Assembly (NCBI GenBank): GCA_031384695.1
Contig: JANNAV010000046.1
Span: 1-7,264, forward strand
DNA: 7,264 bases
Reading direction: 5' to 3'
Source: JANNAV01 sp031384695
Lineage (GTDB): Bacteria > Pseudomonadota > Alphaproteobacteria > Rhodobacterales > Rhodobacteraceae
Position numbers and translations under genes: made by a program
Part shown: piece after piece, positions 1-5,430 of the stretch
How the letters are laid out: every line of letters starts with the position of its first letter
How positions within the stretch are numbered: the first letter of the stretch is position 1
The notes under the pieces: model-generated
The model's database searches: none
The model's input: the letters and a program-made list of their open reading frames with translations, nothing else
Told to the model about the DNA's origin: nothing

Positions 1-913
1 CACGCTCGTGCCACAGCGCCACGTTTTCCAGCGCCGGGGTCACGGCCATGCGCACTAGGCGGGCAAGGCCGGTCAGGTTTTCGGTCAGCACGGGGTTGCG
101 TTTGTGGGGCATTGCGGACGAGCCCTTCTGGCCGGGCGAAAAGTATTCCTCGGCCTCCAGCACTTCGGTGCGCTGCATGTGGCGGAACTCGGTGGCGATG
201 TTCTCAATGGACGAGGCGATAACACCAAGGGTGGCGAAATACATCGCGTGGCGGTCGCGGGGGATCACTTGGGTAGAGATGGTTTCGGGTGTCAGGTCCA
301 TTGCCTTGCAGACGTGATCTTCAACCGCCGGGTCGATATTGGCGAAGGTGCCGACCGCGCCTGATATCGCGCCGGTGGCGATCTCGGCGCGGGCGTTGAC
401 AAGGCGGGCGCGGCTGCGTGCCATTTCGGCGTAGAACCGCGCGAAGGTCAGGCCCATGGTGGTGGGTTCGGCGTGGATGCCGTGGCTGCGGCCGATGCGG
501 ACGGAATATTTATGCTCATAAGCGCGGGTTTTGAGGGCGGCGAGCACCCGGTCCATGCCAAGAAGCAGCAGGTCGGTGGCGCGGACCAGCTGGATGTTGA
601 GCGTGGTATCGAGCACATCCGACGAGGTCATGCCCTGATGCACGAAACGCGCCTCATCCGCACCGATGTGTTCGGCCAGATGGGTGAGGAAGGCGATGAC
701 ATCGTGTTTGGTGACGGCCTCGATCTCGTCGATGCGGGCGACATCGAAATGCGCGTCGCGGGCGCGCCAGACGGCGGCGGCGTTGGCGGCGGGGATCACA
801 CCGAGGACTGCCTGCGCGTCGCAGGCATGGGCCTCGATCTCGAACCAGATGCGGAATTTGGCGTCGGCGGACCAGATGGCCACCATGTCGGGGCGGGAAT
901 AGCGGGGGATCAT
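1..913 (-). CDS. purB: Adenylosuccinate lyase, 3' end cut by the window edge
   Basis: PurB is a cytoplasmic homotetramer acting twice in purine synthesis: it releases fumarate from SAICAR to give AICAR and from adenylosuccinate to give AMP. The 304 visible residues begin MIPRYSRPDM and match the Bacillus-type (about 430 aa) enzyme along their whole length. Visible landmarks are TKHDV (68-72), the TSSDVLDT substrate-binding segment (96-103), GRSHGIHAEPT (141-151) with the general-acid histidine H144, and the fumarate lyase signature GSSAMPHKRN (264-273) carrying the catalytic serine. The last visible residues are WHER; roughly 125 C-terminal residues lie beyond the left edge. The start is supported by AAAGG about 8 nt upstream on the minus strand and by alignment with the family N-terminus. 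It is divergent from the small exported-protein gene at 990-1325. No frame damage is seen. Confidence 0.97.
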   Translation of the reverse strand, partial: MIPRYSRPDMVAIWSADAKFRIWFEIEAHACDAQAVLGVIPAANAAAVWRARDAHFDVARIDEIEAVTKHDVIAFLTHLAEHIGADEARFVHQGMTSSDVLDTTLNIQLVRATDLLLLGMDRVLAALKTRAYEHKYSVRIGRSHGIHAEPTTMGLTFARFYAEMARSRARLVNARAEIATGAISGAVGTFANIDPAVEDHVCKAMDLTPETISTQVIPRDRHAMYFATLGVIASSIENIATEFRHMQRTEVLEAEEYFSPGQKGSSAMPHKRNPVLTENLTGLARLVRMAVTPALENVALWHER

Positions 914-937
914 CACGCAGCCTTTCGTTGGCAGTTC

Positions 938-951
938 AGGCATGTTTGCCT
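938..951. promoter_or_regulatory. Short palindrome in the purB divergent spacer
   Basis: AGGCA-TGTT-TGCCT is a perfect 5-bp inverted repeat around a 4-nt centre. It lies 25 bp upstream of the purB start and about 39 bp upstream of the divergent small gene. The size and position fit an operator, and purine genes are often repressor-controlled, but no regulator can be named from the sequence and a repeat this short may be chance. Confidence 0.25.
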
Positions 952-989
952 TAGACTGGGCAGCGGCGGGGTGCAAGGTGGGGGCGGCG

Positions 990-1325
990 ATGCGGTGGGC
1001 TTTGGTGATGGCGCTGGTGCCGGGGATGGCTTTGGCGGGAGAGTGGGTTGTGTTGGACGGCGCGGCTATCACGGCGGCGCTGAGCGCGCGGGTGGTGCAG
1101 TATGAGGGCGGCGCGCGGCAGGATTTCAAGGCCGACGGGCGGACCTTGTATGAAACGGGGGGCAAGCCAAGCTGGGGCAGTTGGCGGGTGGAGGGGGATC
1201 AGTATTGCTCGGTCTGGCCGCCGTCAGACCGCTGGAGTTGTTATGAGGTGGCGGCAAGGGGGCTGGAGATCCGGTTTCGGGATGGCGGCGCGGATACGGT
1301 GGGGCAATATGTGGATCTGAACTGA
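990..1325 (+). CDS. Small exported protein of unknown function
   Basis: This encodes 111 aa. Residues 1-16 look like a Sec signal peptide: Met-Arg, then a hydrophobic run LVMALVPGM, ending ALAG for signal peptidase I, which would leave a mature protein of about 95 aa in the periplasm. The mature part contains an acidic/aromatic segment with GGxxSWGSWRVEGDQYC (C73) and a second cysteine in WSCYEV (C84), which could form a disulfide. The pattern of a 'graded' tag followed by a W-x-W-rVeGdqyC strand is typical of small periplasmic proteins of Rhodobacterales, but I cannot assign a function. An in-frame ATG at 942 would add 16 residues (MFALDWAAAGCKVGAA) and spoil the signal peptide. The start at 990 has a purine-rich AAGGTGGGGG upstream and is preferred. 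It is followed by the hairpin-rich spacer before dddP. Confidence 0.65.
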   Translation: MRWALVMALVPGMALAGEWVVLDGAAITAALSARVVQYEGGARQDFKADGRTLYETGGKPSWGSWRVEGDQYCSVWPPSDRWSCYEVAARGLEIRFRDGGADTVGQYVDLN

Positions 1326-1357
1326 GGTGGTGGCCCTGCCTTCCGGCTTCTTTACTG

Positions 1358-1402
1358 CTCAAATATCCTCGGGGGGGGCTCATTGGCCGCTTGGCCGATG
1401 AG
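1358..1402 (+). repeat. CTCAAATATCCTCGGG motif plus hairpin, possible dispersed element
   Basis: CTCAAATATCCTC followed by eight G (1358-1378) runs directly into an inverted repeat: CTCATTGGCC (1379-1388), loop GCTT, GGCCGATGAG (1393-1402), a 10-bp stem with one T-G wobble. From general knowledge of Rhodobacterales genomes, a CTCAAATATCC-G-run motif next to a hairpin recurs after many genes; in this window it occurs once, so its repeated nature cannot be shown here. The hairpin lacks a T tract on either strand. Confidence 0.45.
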
Positions 1403-1403
1403 T

Positions 1404-1427
1404 GGGGGGCAGACGGCCCCCCTCTTT
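1404..1427 (+). terminator. GC-rich hairpin between convergent genes
   Basis: GGGGGGC (1404-1410), loop AGACG, GCCCCCC (1416-1422), then TCTTT. This 7-bp all-GC stem with a short T-rich tail could stop plus-strand transcription from the small exported-protein gene. It abuts the dddP stop codon (1427-1429), so on the minus strand it is the first structure after dddP, where it lacks a T tract but may work as a 3' end stabiliser together with the hairpin at 1379-1402. Confidence 0.5.
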
Positions 1428-2770
1428 CAGGCAGCGCCCATAAGGCGCGGATCGAACGGATAGCGCGTCAGGTTCTCGAAGCCGGACTCAGTAATCAGCA
1501 CCTGATCTTCCAGCTTGATCGAGAAATCGCCGCCCTCGGGCGAGACCAGCGCCTCGACACAGAGCGTCATGCCGGGCTCAAGCGCCACCTCGAACGCGCC
1601 GTCCACCCAAGTGTCGGGGTAGGGCACGAAGGGCCATTCATCGCAAAGCCCCACCCCGTGCATCCGGCAGGAGTATTTCTGGCGGTTGTACCCGGGCGCA
1701 AGTTGGTGGCCGCCGTGGGTCAACTCGCGGATGGTGACGCCGGGTTTCAGCATCGCCATATTGGTGTCGATATGGTCGCGGGCGTGGCGCATCGCCGAAA
1801 TCATCCGCTCGGGTGCGGGTTGATCGCCGATCCACCACGTGCGCGAGATGTCGACGCAAAAGCCGTAGGCACCGATGAGGTCGGTATCGAAGGCCACGAT
1901 TTCGTTGTTCTGCACGATGCGGGGGCCGCATTCCTGAAACCACGGGTTGGTGCGGCGGCCCGAGGCCAGCAGGCGGGTTTCGATCCATTCACCGCCGCGG
2001 CGGATGTTTTCGGCGTGCAGCACCGACCAGATATCATCCTCGGAGGTGTTGCCATGGGGCACGGCGGCGCGGGCGTGCTGTTCCATCACGGCGATGGCGG
2101 ATTCGCAGGCGTGGCTGGCGCATTTCATCGCCAATACCTCGTCGGGGCCCTTGATGGCGCGGGTGCGCTCGGTGAGTTCCTCGCCTTCCATCACCTCAAA
2201 CCCGGCGCGTTCCAGCGCGCGCAGGCCGTTGATCATGATCTTGTCGACCGCCAGCCTGCGGTTGCTGCCCGCGTGGGCGCGCATCACTTCGTTGACCTGA
2301 GCGGCAAAGGATGTGGCGTCTTCGGCCACGCGGTCACCGCAGACGTTGTAAAAGAACGAGGCACCGGAGCGCAACTCGCGTACGAGGGGGTTGAAGGCGA
2401 CGAGGAAGGGGGCCTGTTTATACTCCCACACCACCATATGGCCATCGGCGCAGACCATGCAGGCGCGGAACGGGTTGTGCGAGTTCCAAAGCTGCATGTT
2501 GGTGGTATCGGTGGCGTAGCGGATGTTCAGCGGATCGAACAGCAGGACCGCGCCGTAATCGCGCGCGATCAGGCTTTGCACCAGGCGCTGCCAGCGAAAT
2601 TCGCGCATGGTTTGCAGGTTGGGCAGGGTAAGACCCGCCGCCTGCCATTCGGCAAAGGCAAGCTGGGTGGGGCCGATCTCGACCCGGTCATTGTCATTGG
2701 GGGTGCCGTCGCCCAGACGGTCGCCCCGGGTGGGGTCGATCTTGCGGCGGACCGGGGCGGCGGTATCCAT
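1427..2770 (-). CDS. dddP: DMSP lyase DddP
   Basis: DddP cleaves dimethylsulfoniopropionate to dimethyl sulfide and acrylate. It is a cytosolic homodimer that uses a creatinase/M24-peptidase 'pita-bread' fold with two bound metal ions. The product is 447 aa, the usual family length, and matches roseobacter DddP end to end: RKIDPTRG (9-16), TPNDNDR (23-29), DPLNIRYATDTTNMQLWNSHNPFR (79-102), and the C-terminal catalytic domain from about 200. All residues described as metal ligands in roseobacter DddP structures sit at their published numbers: D295, D297, D307, H371, E406 and E421, and the proposed catalytic D377 lies in HGVGLCDEWP. An upstream in-frame ATG at 2869 is rejected because the start at 2770 has AGGAG 6-7 nt before it and fits the family N-terminus. 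No acrylate or propionate genes flank it, so it appears to be a single-gene unit, divergent from the DUF3445 gene. Confidence 0.97.
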   Translation of the reverse strand: MDTAAPVRRKIDPTRGDRLGDGTPNDNDRVEIGPTQLAFAEWQAAGLTLPNLQTMREFRWQRLVQSLIARDYGAVLLFDPLNIRYATDTTNMQLWNSHNPFRACMVCADGHMVVWEYKQAPFLVAFNPLVRELRSGASFFYNVCGDRVAEDATSFAAQVNEVMRAHAGSNRRLAVDKIMINGLRALERAGFEVMEGEELTERTRAIKGPDEVLAMKCASHACESAIAVMEQHARAAVPHGNTSEDDIWSVLHAENIRRGGEWIETRLLASGRRTNPWFQECGPRIVQNNEIVAFDTDLIGAYGFCVDISRTWWIGDQPAPERMISAMRHARDHIDTNMAMLKPGVTIRELTHGGHQLAPGYNRQKYSCRMHGVGLCDEWPFVPYPDTWVDGAFEVALEPGMTLCVEALVSPEGGDFSIKLEDQVLITESGFENLTRYPFDPRLMGAA

Positions 2771-2821
2771 GGGCGGCTCCTGTTGTCGGGGCAAGGGTGT
2801 CTGGCGGGGCGGGCACGGGCT

Positions 2822-2850
2822 TTGCCATATGCGACAAATCTGTGTCGGAT
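2822..2850 (+). promoter_or_regulatory. Possible sigma-70 promoter for the DUF3445 gene
   Basis: TTGCCA (2822-2827, five of six matches to TTGACA) and TCGGAT (2845-2850, three of six matches to TATAAT) are 17 bp apart, ahead of the gene starting at 2906. The -10 match is poor, so this is only a candidate. The same stretch contains the partly symmetrical TTTG-N10-CAAA (2821-2838), which may be an operator shared with dddP. Confidence 0.25.
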
Positions 2851-2905
2851 GTGGCGCGCGGAGGGCCATGGGACGGGTATCATTGCGGCGATTGAGAGGG
2901 GTGCC

Positions 2906-3685
2906 ATGACGCCGATCTTACAAAAGAGCTTGCCCCAGATTGTCTGGACCGATCCGAAGCTGTCGCGGTTGCCGGGGGTTTTGCCGTTGGCGGGGGATGG
3001 GTGGATATCGGTGGATGACGCCTTTGCCGCGCAGATGGCGGAGCGTGACCGGCTGATTGCCGCGATGCCGGAGGTGGTGCATGCGATGCAGGAGCAGGCG
3101 CGGCCTGCGGCGGAGGAGCTTTATGCGCGGGTGTTGGGCAAGCTGGCGGTGACGGAGGGTTACCGCGTCGGGGCGGGTTCGGTTGTGCGGCCCGACGGGG
3201 TTGAGGTGGCGCTGGACCCCGATGTGCCGCTGCTGACGCTGGGGCGGCTGGTGCAGGAGGATTTGTGTCTGATGCAGCACCGGGGCGATGAATATGTGCT
3301 GGGCGGCGCCATACTGTGTTTTCCGGCAAGCTGGTCGCTTGATGAAAAGCTGGGGCGGGCTCTGGTGGGCATTCATGCGCGGGTGGCGCATTACACCGAT
3401 GATCTGGCGCGCCGGGTGCAGCGGATGTTCGAGGTGATCCGGGTGGAGCAGCCGTTGTACCGGATGAATGCGCTGGTCTACACCGACGCAGCACTGCACC
3501 AGCCCCGGCGTGAGGGCGATCCGCGGCTGGACCGCACCGAGGGGAAGTATCTGCGCTCGGAGCGGCAGTGCTTTTTGCGCCTGCCGCAAAGCGATGCGGT
3601 GGTGTTCGCGATCCACACCTATACGGTATTGGTGGCCGATCTGCCGCCGGACGCGCGGGCAGCGATGGCTGCGGCGCGGCTTTGA
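2906..3685 (+). CDS. DUF3445 protein, heme-dependent oxidative N-demethylase-like
   Basis: The product is 259 aa and matches the DUF3445 family (heme-dependent oxidative N-demethylase alpha-subunit-like). Landmarks in order: an N-terminal segment with LPGVLPL (22-28), RPAAEELY (66-73), the core LVQEDLCLMQ (115-124), ILCFPASWSLDEKLG (136-150), IHARV (156-160), RMNALVY (186-192) and LRSERQCFLRLP (216-227), then IHTY (236-239). In the characterised enzyme this subunit has a PAS-like fold that binds heme and removes a methyl group from secondary amines, and related proteins take part in dimethylamine oxidation in marine bacteria; whether this one is an enzyme or which amine it uses is not shown. 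The usual partner reductase subunits are not next to it. GAGAGG lies about 7 nt before the ATG at 2906. Longer in-frame upstream starts exist, but the family begins here. It is divergent from dddP and its end is only 6 bp from the converging gene at 3692. Confidence 0.92.
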   Translation: MTPILQKSLPQIVWTDPKLSRLPGVLPLAGDGWISVDDAFAAQMAERDRLIAAMPEVVHAMQEQARPAAEELYARVLGKLAVTEGYRVGAGSVVRPDGVEVALDPDVPLLTLGRLVQEDLCLMQHRGDEYVLGGAILCFPASWSLDEKLGRALVGIHARVAHYTDDLARRVQRMFEVIRVEQPLYRMNALVYTDAALHQPRREGDPRLDRTEGKYLRSERQCFLRLPQSDAVVFAIHTYTVLVADLPPDARAAMAAARL

Positions 3686-3691
3686 GCCGGG

Positions 3692-4156
3692 TCAGGCGAG
3701 GGCGTAGCTGTCTTGATTGAGCTTGCGCGGCAGGGTGGGAAGATAGTCGAGCATATCTTCCAGCAGGTCCGGCGTGACCGGGCCCGAGGCCTGATGCCAC
3801 AACACCGCAATCGGCAGGCAACGCTTGCGCAACCGTTCCACCAGACGGCTGCACAGCGCGTGATGGCTGATGCTGATCTGGCCGAAATCGGCCATCTCGG
3901 GCGAGGGGCCGACCGACAGCGTCAGGCAGGTGGCCAGCCCGTTGGCGGGCCCGTTGGCCCAGGCGATGGCGATGCGGGTGCCCGGCAGATCAAACAGCGC
4001 GATGTTATCGCAGGTCCAGGTCAGGGTGCGGTGGGTCACGCCAAGCCGCAGCAGCATCGCGTCGATTTCGGCCACAAGCCGCAGGATGTTGCAGGGCAAC
4101 ACCTCGGCAAACAAAAGCTGGGATATCGTACTGTTTTGCATCACGGAGGTTACCAT
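3692..4156 (-). CDS. Unknown protein, short tandem paralogue
   Basis: I do not recognise this 154-aa protein. It has no signal peptide or membrane segment. Along most of its length it matches the N-terminal domain of the protein encoded at 4286-5095, at roughly 45% identity by eye. Shared blocks: QNSTI-x-QLLFAE (7-18), RLVA (26-29), W-x-CD (47-50), FDLPGTRI (55-62), CLTLSVGPS (77-85), HHALCSRLVER (98-108) and AVLW (117-120). Predicted order is helix, several strands, helix, then a helical tail. Cysteines C49, C77 and C102 and the pair H98/H99 are kept in both copies. The start at 4156 has only a weak ribosome site (TGGA); an alternative Met at codon 6 aligns with residue 4 of the paralogue. 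It ends 6 bp from the convergent DUF3445 gene. Its upstream region holds a CtrA-like box at 4219-4234, so it is probably transcribed on its own. Confidence 0.82.
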   Translation of the reverse strand: MVTSVMQNSTISQLLFAEVLPCNILRLVAEIDAMLLRLGVTHRTLTWTCDNIALFDLPGTRIAIAWANGPANGLATCLTLSVGPSPEMADFGQISISHHALCSRLVERLRKRCLPIAVLWHQASGPVTPDLLEDMLDYLPTLPRKLNQDSYALA

Positions 4157-4218
4157 TCCATTAAACTCAGAGGCAAATTGCTGTTGAATTGTGTGTTTTG
4201 CGCGGGGGAATTGTGGCG

Positions 4219-4234
4219 TTAGTAAGAAATTAAC
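4219..4234 (-). promoter_or_regulatory. CtrA-like box upstream of the short paralogue
   Basis: The plus strand reads TTAG-TAAGAAA-TTAAC, one mismatch from the CtrA consensus TTAA-N7-TTAAC. It is centred about 70 bp upstream of the gene starting at 4156. It shares AAGAAATTAA with the box ahead of the long paralogue at a similar distance, so either the box was duplicated with the gene or it has been kept by selection. Binding is inferred from the motif only. Confidence 0.45.
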
Positions 4235-4251
4235 TATGTTTTGGAGCGCGG

Positions 4252-4270
4252 CTTTGCCACGGTGGCAAAG
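4252..4270 (-). terminator. Hairpin after the long paralogue, no T tract
   Basis: CTTTGCCAC (4252-4260), one base, then GTGGCAAAG (4262-4270) is a perfect inverted repeat; as RNA the loop would be about five bases (ACGGT) with a 7-bp stem. It lies 15 bp past the stop codon of the gene ending at 4286 and before the box of the next gene. It lacks a T run on the minus strand, so it may act as a weak terminator or a 3' stabiliser. Confidence 0.4.
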
Positions 4271-4285
4271 GCTGGCAAGGGCGGG

Positions 4286-5095
4286 TCAAATCCCCGCCAT
4301 CGCCGCAACCGTCTGGCCGAACTGGGTGTTCAGCAACCCCAAGGCGACACCGGTTGCCACCAGAACCCGGGCCGAAAAGTTCATGTCCTCGCCTTTCAGC
4401 AAGCTGTAGGTCATCACGGCACCACCCAGCGGTGCCCAGACCACGATCAGCGTGGCATTCATCGCATGGGCGCTGAGCCTTATCTGCGGCGATGCGACGG
4501 CCACCTTCGCCTCGTCGGGATAGAGGGCGGCACGCAGGCGGGCGAGTTCGGGGTTGCGGGGGCCGGGAATATCCGGCGCATCGTTTGCAGCAACCGCCGG
4601 GTTGGCCGCGATCAGTGCCATGGCGGTGTCTGGCCGCGATGGCGTGGCGGGGCCGCCGGGTTCCAGCAGATCGGGCAGGTCGGCCATCTCATCCAGCAAG
4701 GTATCGACATAATCCGAGGTGACGATGCCGGTCACCTGCCGCCACAACACCGCGTCGGGATTGCTGTCGAGGCTGACACGCTCCACCAGGCGGCTGCACA
4801 GGGCGTGATGGCCGATGGCATTTCCACTGCCGGGTGCTGGCAGGTGCGACGGGCCAACCGAAAGCGTCAGGCAGGCCGAAAAGCCGGGGCGAACGGTTTC
4901 CGACCACCCCAATACGATCCTGGTTCCCGGGAAATCGAAGATCGCGATATCATCGCAATCCCAGATCAGGCGATGTTTGACGGCGGATATTCGGGCTGCG
5001 ACCATTTCCATATCCGCAACAAGACGGGCAAGGTTCAGGGGTACTTTTTCAGCGAACAAAAGCTGGGCAATCGTACTGTTCTGGATATCCGACAT
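4286..5095 (-). CDS. Unknown protein, long tandem paralogue with C-terminal membrane segments
   Basis: This 269-aa protein is not one I can name. Residues 1-140 are paralogous to the 154-aa protein encoded at 3692-4156, with shared blocks QNSTIAQLLFAE (5-16), RLVA (24-27), W-x-CDDIA (45-51), FDFPGTRI (53-60), CLTLSVGPS (75-83) and HHALCSRLVER (96-106). Residues 141-205 are an Ala/Pro-rich linker with a short charged stretch NPELARLRAALYPDEAK (181-197). Two hydrophobic segments follow: about 212-233 (ATLIVVWAPLGGAVMTYSLL) and about 243-265, joined by a short polar turn KGEDMN. With no N-terminal signal, it is probably a tail-anchored inner-membrane protein with the domain on the cytoplasmic side. 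Start is supported by GGAG 8 nt upstream. C47, C75, C100 and H96/H97 are conserved with the paralogue. It is monocistronic by context: the glnA terminator lies upstream and a hairpin downstream. Confidence 0.88.
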   Translation of the reverse strand: MSDIQNSTIAQLLFAEKVPLNLARLVADMEMVAARISAVKHRLIWDCDDIAIFDFPGTRIVLGWSETVRPGFSACLTLSVGPSHLPAPGSGNAIGHHALCSRLVERVSLDSNPDAVLWRQVTGIVTSDYVDTLLDEMADLPDLLEPGGPATPSRPDTAMALIAANPAVAANDAPDIPGPRNPELARLRAALYPDEAKVAVASPQIRLSAHAMNATLIVVWAPLGGAVMTYSLLKGEDMNFSARVLVATGVALGLLNTQFGQTVAAMAGI

Positions 5096-5166
5096 GATAT
5101 GGCTCCGGTTCAGTTAGCCTACAGGTTGCATTGCAATTGCGCCTGCATCCGGGAGACTTAGTGGTT

Positions 5167-5181
5167 TTAACAAGAAATTAA
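5167..5181 (-). promoter_or_regulatory. CtrA-like box upstream of the long paralogue
   Basis: TTAA-CAAGAAA-TTAA fits the core CtrA consensus TTAA-N7-TTAA with no mismatch and lies 72 bp upstream of the start at 5095. Eight fixed A/T bases are rare in GC-rich DNA, and the position mirrors the box before the short paralogue. In Rhodobacterales CtrA controls motility, gene transfer agent and related genes. That it binds here is inferred. Confidence 0.5.
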
Positions 5182-5372
5182 GCATGACCGGCGCTTTGTT
5201 TCCGCCACAATGCGATGGCGGGGCTGAGCCGGGGTATTGTTTCTGGAACGGGCCTCGGCGCGTGGTGCCCGGCGGCGGGCGGTGCGGGGTGCGATTGCCG
5301 GTATTTTGACCGATGCGGGCAGCATTGGCGGCGCGGGCGGCGGCCGATGTGGTGATCTGACCGGACGCGAAA

Positions 5373-5396
5373 GGGCGCCTCGTTGCGGAGGCGCCC
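5373..5396 (-). terminator. glnA terminator hairpin
   Basis: The 9-bp perfect stem GGGCGCCTC (5373-5381) and GAGGCGCCC (5388-5396) encloses loop GTTGCG. Read on the minus strand it lies about 35 nt after the glnA stop, is preceded by AAAAC and followed by TTTCG. The T tract is short, but stem strength and position make it the likely end of the glnB-glnA transcript. On the plus strand it is followed by GTTTT, so it could work in both directions. Confidence 0.8.
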
Positions 5397-5430
5397 GTTT
5401 TGGGTATTCGGTACAGTTTTCCGGGCCGGA

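Larger units (their letters stand above)
5096..5430. other. Intergenic region between glnA and the long paralogue
   Basis: This 335-bp stretch contains, in order, the upstream region of the long paralogue with its CtrA-like box (5167-5181), a GC-rich section (about 5186-5372) in which I find no convincing gene, and the glnA terminator (5373-5400). Open frames crossing it on either strand are low-complexity Gly/Ala/Arg translations with no family resemblance and no clear ribosome sites. It may hold decayed coding sequence. Confidence 0.7.

Noticed and set aside
473..1105. Plus-strand 210-codon open frame opposite purB
   Set aside because: It is the shadow of purB, Gly/Asp-rich with no recognisable domain; purB on the minus strand is unambiguous.
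1391..2905. Long plus-strand open frame continuous with the DUF3445 gene
   Set aside because: It is the antisense shadow of dddP; its translation has no family resemblance, whereas the minus strand gives a perfect DddP. The real plus-strand gene starts at 2906.
3677..3689. Hairpin CGGCT-TTG-AGCCG over the DUF3445 stop codon as a terminator
   Set aside because: The stem is only 5 bp with a 3-nt loop and no T tract follows on either strand.
2880..3854. Long minus-strand open frames opposite the DUF3445 gene
   Set aside because: The translations are Pro/Ala/Arg/Gln-rich low-complexity sequence typical of antisense frames in GC-rich DNA, while the plus strand encodes a recognisable family.
3713..5161. 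Plus-strand open frames across the paralogue pair
   Set aside because: Both frames repeat similar text only because the minus-strand genes are paralogous. The minus-strand proteins conserve hydrophobic blocks, motifs and membrane segments, as real coding sequence should.
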